Of a stretch of 64,000 bases of DNA, positions 58,368 through 64,000 are shown piece after piece. The stretch's first letter is position 1. Each line of letters starts with the position of its first letter. The notes below the pieces were generated by a model. The model had not been told where the DNA came from. It saw nothing but the letters and a program-made list of their open reading frames with translations, and did no database searches. Source of the stretch: Coemansia sp. RSA 487 (lineage: Eukaryota; Kickxellomycota; Kickxellomycetes; Kickxellales; Kickxellaceae). Both the position numbers and the translations under genes were made by a program. The stretch spans positions 62,001-126,000 of the forward strand of contig JANBRJ010000040.1 of the NCBI GenBank assembly GCA_027577595.1, read 5' to 3'.

Positions 58368-59693
58368 ATGGCAATGCGGACGTTAGCACTATGCGTGTGT
58401 GCAGCACTTCTGGGCGTTCTGGTGGGGCTGGCCGATGCAAAGTCTGCGACAGGTAGCCGCGTGCTGGTTCTTGTACCCAAGCCCGAGTCGCTGAACAAGT
58501 ACAGCCATGTACTGGAGACACTTGCGCAGCGCGGGTTCGACGTGACAGCAACGCAGGCGACGAACGCGTCAGCGGCGCTGCACAACGACGGAGTGCGCAC
58601 ATACGACCACGCAATGCTGCTATCGCCGGGCTCAAAGAGCTTTGGCGCAGGGCTGACGATCCGCGAGTTCATCCGCTTTGTCGATGATGGCGGAAACCTA
58701 GTCCTGGCAGCATCGCCCGAGGCGTCAGAATTCCACCGCAAGCTCGCTGCACAGTTCGGCGTCGACTTTGAGAAGCCCGGGACGCTGGCGATTGACCACG
58801 TGGCCAATCTGAAGGACGGTGACGCCGGCGACCACACCATTGTTGCCTCCTCCCGCTTTGCGCGCGCGCCCGCCGTGCTGTCGCCGCGATTCGTTCAGAG
58901 CAGCAACCCGGATCCCGTGTACTTCAAGGGCATTGCGCACAGGTACTCTGGGTCGCCGCTCCTCGTCCCGCTGCTGACGGCGTCGCGCACCACGTATTCT
59001 GGGAAGAAGGACGCATCGGGCGAGGCTAGCGTTTCCAGCGGCAAGTCCCTGGGCCTCGTTAGTGTGTTTCAGACGCGCAGCAACGCACGCGTGGCAGTGA
59101 CGGGCGGTGTGACGCTGTTCTCTGACGCGCTGATACAGAGGGCCGGCGACGGCAACCGCCAGTTCGTCGACGACATTCTGCAGTGGACGTTCCAGGAAAA
59201 AGCAGTGCTTCGCGAGACAGCACACAGACACTACCTGGCAGCCACAGGCGAGCGGCCCGAGCACTACCGCATCAATAACGAGATCGTCTATGAGGTCGAT
59301 CTCTCGGTGTACCACGACGACGCGTGGCACGCGTACGCTGCCGACGATGTCCAGTTTGAGGCCACCATGCTGGACCCGTACATCCGCGCAACGCTGAACC
59401 GCACGCGGGCGGCCGATCCGACAGCCACGTACCGCGGCGACATCCGGCTCCCCGACCGGTACGGTACATTCACGTTCCGCGTCAACTACAAGCGCACCGG
59501 CTTTTCCAACGTGGACGTCGCAGACACCGTAGGAATCTGGCCGCTGCGCCATGACGAGTACCCGCGCTTCCTCTTGGCGGCGTACCCGTACTACGCCGGG
59601 TCTCTGGTGATGGTCGTCGGGTTCCTTATGCTATGCATGGCCTGGTTGTGGAGTGCCGAGCCAAGCAAAGCGAAAAAGGCCAAGACCGAATGA
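58368..59693 (+). CDS. WBP1: Oligosaccharyltransferase 48-kDa subunit (Wbp1/DDOST)
   Basis: 441 residues. Signal peptide (~1-24), then a G-I-F/GATase-like fold (R-V-L-V-L-V-P and F-V-D-D-G-G-N-L-V-L-A-A-S-P). The C-terminal domain leads to V-E-D-like beta strands and one membrane helix (G-S-L-V-M-V-V-G-F-L-M-L-C-M-A). The cytosolic end K-A-K-K-A-K-T-E has Lys at -3 and -5, a K-x-K-x-x ER-retrieval signal. It belongs to the complex that N-glycosylates nascent proteins in the ER. Strong C/G-ending codon use suggests high expression. Confidence 0.95.
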   Translation: MAMRTLALCVCAALLGVLVGLADAKSATGSRVLVLVPKPESLNKYSHVLETLAQRGFDVTATQATNASAALHNDGVRTYDHAMLLSPGSKSFGAGLTIREFIRFVDDGGNLVLAASPEASEFHRKLAAQFGVDFEKPGTLAIDHVANLKDGDAGDHTIVASSRFARAPAVLSPRFVQSSNPDPVYFKGIAHRYSGSPLLVPLLTASRTTYSGKKDASGEASVSSGKSLGLVSVFQTRSNARVAVTGGVTLFSDALIQRAGDGNRQFVDDILQWTFQEKAVLRETAHRHYLAATGERPEHYRINNEIVYEVDLSVYHDDAWHAYAADDVQFEATMLDPYIRATLNRTRAADPTATYRGDIRLPDRYGTFTFRVNYKRTGFSNVDVADTVGIWPLRHDEYPRFLLAAYPYYAGSLVMVVGFLMLCMAWLWSAEPSKAKKAKTE

Positions 59694-59776
59694 ATGGTCC
59701 CAAACCCCCTCTCCCCACAAAGTGGGTCCGCAGCTTTCCTGCCTTTGCTGATCCACTTTTTTTTATCATTGTTCGT

Positions 59777-59801
59777 TATATATATATATATATATATATA
59801 A
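59777..59801 (+). repeat. (TA)12 microsatellite
   Basis: Alternating T-A run in the 149-bp space between the convergent OST48 and OPT genes, likely in overlapping 3' ends. Confidence 0.9.
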
Positions 59802-59842
59802 AGTACAGCCACACTGCAGATACCAAAACACATATATTACTA

Positions 59843-62083
59843 CTACGGACGGTGCTTGGAGAGCGGATCCTTGCTCAGCGGACAGTGGTTCCGCGTGCCC
59901 CACCAGTCCAGCGGCACGGTCGTCTGTAGCGCAAAGTATCCGACGATGCCTGAGACGGCCAGCCCAGCGTCAAGCGCAGCAGCCAGCGTAAAGTTGTACT
60001 TGCGCCACCACATGCTGCGGTACCTAAGCAGAGCGTAGTTGAAGACGAAGCTGAAGATGGTGAACATGACAAAGTCGTGGGTTGGGGCGTTGGGCATGTA
60101 TCCGATGTACGTCAGCGCAACGGGGATATTGACTAGGCGCCAGACACTGCGCGGGAACCGGCGCTTCAGCAGCCAGAAGGGAAGCGGCAGAAAGACGCCG
60201 ACAAGGAACATCCAGTACAGCACAGAGTAGCGGCCAGCGAACTGGCGCTGCGGGCCGAACACGCCCCAGATCACCATCGTCGAGTAGAACAGCTTGCCCT
60301 GGCGGCACGTGAACGGGAAGGCAGCGTCGGTGCAGATGCCAGCAACGCTGTCCATCAGCCAGAACGCCGTGCCCAGCTGCACAAACACCGCCACCACCGT
60401 TCCCAGCACCTGGCACGCAAACAGGTGCCGCGGGGGAACACGCATGTACCGTCCCAGCTTCTGGTCGCGCGCCAGCATTAGCGCCTGCTTCATCGTGATG
60501 TATCCAAACATCTTGAAGCTGGCGTTGTACGTCGGCTGCCCCGGCCACAGGAACCCCGCCACCAGCTCCGTCACCACGCCCAGCGCGTACTGGAAGTTGG
60601 AAACCGCCTCCACAAGCCCCACAGGCAGCGTCAGCACGCACGCAACCCCGATCGCCAGCAGAAACCCGTACCACGGCAGCAGATCAAACACCTGGCACCC
60701 TGCCACGCCCATCGCCAATGTCGCCACAAACACCGCCGCATACCACGCCGCTGGGACTCCAGGCAACGCACACGCCGAGGCAGCCGCCCGCTGGCCACCC
60801 TGCCGCAGATCGCTGTGGATCTGGCGTATCGTGCGCCAAATGTCTGCACCGTGGTGCAGCGCCACGTGCGACAGCAGGCAAGTGATGCCCATGAAGCAGA
60901 ACCCGTACATTAGCAGGAACTGGAAGCTCATGCGCATCGGCCCGTACTCCTCGTACGCCGCGATGTCCAGCCGCCCGTCAGCCAGCACACGCGACACGTT
61001 GTACACGGACCCATCCCCGGCAAACAGCTCATTCGTGTAGATCGGCAGCGTCTGCGCGTCCCACGCATTCGCGTAGTATCCAATTGGCGTGATGATCCAC
61101 ATCACCAGAACAAACCCTGCAAACAGATTGCATGCCGCAAACCACGGCGTGGCAAGCGGCGACCCTGTGTACGCGTTCGATATCGTCGACCAGTCCAGCG
61201 TTAGCGCAAGCATCCCGAGCCCTCCGTATCCGTCGCCCAGCTGGTTCGCGTAGATGTTGCTGGGCGCCGCAAGACACAGGACCGGCAGCATCGTCAGCGC
61301 AGGGAACGCCCACCCCGGAACAAAGTACCACGCAAAGCTTGCTGCGAATGCAATCCAGAACACGCGCAACCGCGCGCTCTGGACGCTTGTCTTTCTGGCG
61401 CGGGGTCCAGGGACCATTGACTGCAGCGCGCGGAACAGCATCACGCTGGCCAGCGTCGACGGCCACACCATTGCGTCGGGCTCCACGAGGAACCGATGGA
61501 ACAGCCCGCTGAAGCTGTACCCGACCAGCTGCGATGTCAGCGCCACCAGCACGCTTGCGCCGAACGACAGCGGCGGCCCGATCCACATTCTGCGCACCAC
61601 CACTATGTCCAGCGCATACGCTGTGCCTGTGCTGGCGTTTGCAAACACGCTGATCAGCACGTGTTCTTTCATGCTGAAGCGTCCCGGATTCATCGTCCAC
61701 CGCATCCCAAATGTGTTGAATGTATGTGTCGGCAGTACGCGTGAAAGCACCCATCCTGCCGGCAGGCTCAGAAGCTGCACCGCCGCGATGCCTACGCTGA
61801 TCGGGTTGCTGCGGAACCAGTAGTACATGTTGACGAACGCCAGCGCACTCGAGAACATCGTCCCCAGGACCAGCACCCGGAACGTCAGCCCCTCCCCCTC
61901 CCCCTCCCCATTGTTTCTGTCGCTATTTCTATCGCCCTTGACTGCTGAGTCAACCATCGCTTGCAGATCGTCATGGTCCGGATGCAACGTGTCTCCTGCC
62001 AGAAGCGAGTCCGGGTTCTCGCTTGCCGCCTGCTTTTCCAATCGAGTTTCGAATGATGTAGTGCTCTTGACAGATCGTGCCAT
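59843..62083 (-). CDS. OPT-family oligopeptide (or metal-chelate) transporter
   Basis: 746 residues with a polar N-terminus (~1-85) and about 14-16 membrane helices. OPT signatures: L-S-L-P-A-G-W-V-L-S-R-V-L-P-T, M-N-P-G-R-F-S-M-K-E-H (the N-P-G-x-F-x-x-K-E-H family mark) and K-L-G-R-Y-M-R-V-P-P-R-H-L-F-A-C-Q. Family members carry tetra/pentapeptides, glutathione or siderophore-like chelates with protons, at the plasma membrane or vacuole. Substrate cannot be told. An Asn/Gly/Glu run (N-N-G-E-G-E-G-E-G) before the first helix comes from a short CCCTCC-type repeat. ATG at 62083 preferred; 13 upstream codons do not fit. Confidence 0.92.
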   Translation of the reverse strand: MARSVKSTTSFETRLEKQAASENPDSLLAGDTLHPDHDDLQAMVDSAVKGDRNSDRNNGEGEGEGLTFRVLVLGTMFSSALAFVNMYYWFRSNPISVGIAAVQLLSLPAGWVLSRVLPTHTFNTFGMRWTMNPGRFSMKEHVLISVFANASTGTAYALDIVVVRRMWIGPPLSFGASVLVALTSQLVGYSFSGLFHRFLVEPDAMVWPSTLASVMLFRALQSMVPGPRARKTSVQSARLRVFWIAFAASFAWYFVPGWAFPALTMLPVLCLAAPSNIYANQLGDGYGGLGMLALTLDWSTISNAYTGSPLATPWFAACNLFAGFVLVMWIITPIGYYANAWDAQTLPIYTNELFAGDGSVYNVSRVLADGRLDIAAYEEYGPMRMSFQFLLMYGFCFMGITCLLSHVALHHGADIWRTIRQIHSDLRQGGQRAAASACALPGVPAAWYAAVFVATLAMGVAGCQVFDLLPWYGFLLAIGVACVLTLPVGLVEAVSNFQYALGVVTELVAGFLWPGQPTYNASFKMFGYITMKQALMLARDQKLGRYMRVPPRHLFACQVLGTVVAVFVQLGTAFWLMDSVAGICTDAAFPFTCRQGKLFYSTMVIWGVFGPQRQFAGRYSVLYWMFLVGVFLPLPFWLLKRRFPRSVWRLVNIPVALTYIGYMPNAPTHDFVMFTIFSFVFNYALLRYRSMWWRKYNFTLAAALDAGLAVSGIVGYFALQTTVPLDWWGTRNHCPLSKDPLSKHRP

Positions 62084-62454
62084 ACTATATTCAAGGATGT
62101 TATGCGGCCATACAAATAACACAGAAAGAAGCGCATCAAGCGAAAGTAAAAAAAAAAATTAGGCTGTGATCGGATGAGATGAAATGCAAAGCGATAGATA
62201 ATGCAATAGTTCTGCAGCAAATCGGCAATTTCACAGGCAGCTCCGAAACGTTCTCTCCCTATTGAACAAAAGAGGAGGCCAGAGCTGAATCTGCAGAACC
62301 GATAGGACCGTCATCTGGTAAACTAGTGGGCTGATAAGTTCATAAACCTTCCAATATACACGAAAAGATAAAAAAATTTGAAAGAAAACATAAAATATAG
62401 AGCAAAAAATCGAAGAAAGCCAAGATAAACAGATCCCCAGGTTTTTATATCATG
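62084..62454. other. Intergenic, promoter of the OPT gene
   Basis: 371 bp holding the OPT promoter and the 3' flank of the BAR-SH3 gene. AT-rich; nothing else seen. Confidence 0.5.
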
Positions 62455-63999
62455 TTAGTGGTGGTGGAAGCACGTTCTGCATTTGCCTTCCTGGAACTTG
62501 TTGGCCACAAAGTCATCGCATCCGCACACACAGGGCTTCACTGTTGCCGCCGCCGCAAGGCTTGCAGACCGCTGGTGAATGGTTCCTCCTCCACTACCAC
62601 CACTTGCGCTGGAGATGGGCGGGATGTCCGACTCATTGCATTCCTCGGTGTAGTTTGCCGGGAACAGACCGCTTGCGCCGATCTGCCCAGCAGCAACCGA
62701 GTAGACCAGCTTTCCCTTGAGCCACCCGTCATCGATGCGCTCGGTCACCTCCACAATGTCGCCCTTCTCCATTGGCAGCTCGCCCAGCTCGTTGGCATGG
62801 AACTTGTAGATCGACCGCTTCAGTGCCCTGCGCGGACCACGAGACGGCGTGGGCGGTGCTGGGGCATGCCTGCGCGGCGCAACCGTCGGCACGCCCTGCC
62901 TGCCAGGTAGAGCCGGGCCGCTGTCGCTCTGCACGCGCGAGAACTGCGGGGCCTGCTTACGCGGCTCCTGCGTTCCAGAGTCGTATGCGCCGCTATCCAT
63001 TTCGTCGCTGATGTCACTGAACTGCTGGCTGCCGTTGCGGAAATGTCTGCGCCCAGTGCTCTGGGTCGTCGAGCGCGACAGCGACGCCGACGACATGTTT
63101 GCGCCAAACGGGATCGGCTGGCGTGAGGACGTCGGCGTGTCGCTGGACTTCTTGGTCAGCGCCGCACGGCGGGAATCGAGCGCACGGCCCAGCGGATGGC
63201 GCTCCGCCGCAGGCGCACGCTTGGCCCGCAGGCACTCGTCAAAGATGCCGCCCAGGCGAGTCATCTCTGCGACGCACTTCTGGTGGTACGCCAGCTGCGC
63301 CTGGTAGAAGTTGTAAGCCTCACGCAGACACTCAGTCTCCTGGTCCTGCATATCCAGCATGCGGTGGGCAAGGTCGTCGTACGCGTCTTCGTAGCGCACT
63401 TGCGCCGTGCGCAGCTCGTCCTCGACGGTCATGTTGTCCTTGCGCGCCTTCTGGAACTTGACAAGCTTCGAGTCGTACTCGCTGCGTCGCGACTCGAGCT
63501 TCTTCTGCAGCGCCACGTACTCCTTGAAGTCGTCGAGCGAGCGCTGCAGGCTCGGCATCCAGCCCTCCCTGGCTGTGTTGACAAACTCCACCTGCTGCTC
63601 GCTCATCCGCTCCTCGGCCTGGCCAACCTCGCGCATTGCACGGCCTACAATGATAAGAATCCAGGTCAACAAAACAGTGCATCGTTTGAGTATCCCAGCC
63701 AGAGACAAGCATGTGAGCTATTGGGGCTCTGTTGCTGCCAAGGCTGCCAATAGCAGAGCACACAATAGAAATGGTACGTCATGCACACGCAACTAACAAT
63801 GAATGCACGTTGCATTCTGACATTGCTTCTTGGCTGGAAGGAGCAACAAAAGAAAGAAAGAAAGAAAGAAAAAGATGCGCTTACCATATGGCGAGTCCTT
63901 GGGTAGACCAGTGCCGAGGCGCACCATCGATGCTCCAAGGTTCTCCAAAAGATAGAGCTTTAGCTTCGAGTTATCGCTGGCGTCCTTCTTCTTCAGCAT
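62455..63999 (-). CDS. BAR-SH3 protein with C-terminal Cys/His cluster (may extend past window)
   Basis: Exon 62455-63644 plus an upstream exon ending at 63885 (240-nt intron, phase 1) give at least 434 residues. The join reads D-S-P-Y-G|R-A-M-R-E-V-G-Q-A-E-E. A BAR domain (helices rich in Glu/Lys/Arg) covers the first ~190 residues. A Ser/Pro-rich linker and an SH3 domain (A-x-x-Y-like K-F-H-A-N-E-L-G-E-L, then G-D-I-V-E-V and W-L-K-G-K, ending F-P-A-N-Y) follow. The end has C-x-C-x-C-D-D-F then G-K-C-R-T-C-F-H-H-H, likely a zinc finger. Such proteins bend membranes and link to actin in endocytosis. An ATG lies at 63999, but homologous BAR proteins have more sequence before it, so the true start may lie outside. 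Confidence 0.82.
63848..63873 (+). repeat. (GAAA)n microsatellite in the BAR-SH3 intron
   Basis: About six A-A-A-G units; on the minus strand it forms a pyrimidine tract just inside the donor end of the intron. Confidence 0.85.
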
Positions 64000-64000
64000 C

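Overview
The window looks like chromosomal DNA of an early-diverging ('zygomycete'-grade) fungus, possibly of the Kickxellomycotina type; the exact lineage is inferred, not proven. Signs of a fungus are the fungal-type mitoribosomal protein mL58/MRPL20, an Spc7/KNL1 kinetochore protein, a very large NAD-glutamate dehydrogenase, an OPT oligopeptide transporter, a Prs1-type PRPP synthetase, and compact genes with few introns (mostly 75-240 nt, standard GT-AG). Several genes are of kinds better known from animals (TTLL12-like, neurochondrin, DDX21/Gu helicase, DNAJC11), which fits a lineage outside the Dikarya. No viral, bacterial or CRISPR material is apparent.

Layout. 1-9.7 kb: the C-terminal end of a BEACH/WD40-type protein, then seven genes in a row on the minus strand (TFB5, a PDK/BCKDK-type kinase, DNAJC11, kynureninase, RNase P p30, Pol III subunit RPC9, V-ATPase subunit e). 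10-11.6 kb: a decayed Tc1/mariner transposon. 11.8-22.5 kb: KNL1/SPC7, a small repeat-bearing unknown, BUD32, a TTLL12-like protein with UBA-like and CS domains inserted, PRPP synthetase and mL58. 22.6-26.2 kb: a repeat element followed by 2.7 kb with no gene I can support. 26.2-37.1 kb: GDH2, BET1, RPN1 and ATG7. 37.1-50.3 kb: looser, AT-richer DNA holding a disordered protein with PP1-docking motifs, a DDX21-like helicase, an S6 kinase, a tiny split gene for mitoribosomal bL33m and a PQ-loop transporter. 50.3-64 kb: a small CxCxxC/charged-helix protein, neurochondrin, LTV1, EMC1 divergent from OST48/WBP1, an OPT transporter and a BAR-SH3 protein cut by the window edge.

Three related copies (A 16.8-17.8, B 22.6-23.5, C 34.1-34.7 kb) of a ~0.95 kb element lie between genes. 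A and B have long inverted terminal repeats with Tc1/mariner-like tips. The interior of all three carries remains of a reading frame whose end resembles the zinc-ribbon and RuvC-III (N-R-D-x-A-A) segment of TnpB/Fanzor nucleases. I read them as decayed Fanzor-carrying mariner-type elements; this, the CxCxxC protein and the TTLL12 architecture are the best leads for something undescribed.

Functionally the genes are mostly housekeeping: growth signalling and protein supply (S6K, LTV1, DDX21, RPC9, mL58, bL33m), ER protein biogenesis (EMC1 and OST48 head to head, BET1), degradation (RPN1, ATG7), nucleotide and NAD metabolism (PRS, kynureninase), amino-nitrogen metabolism (GDH2, PQ-loop and OPT transporters), and chromosome segregation (KNL1).
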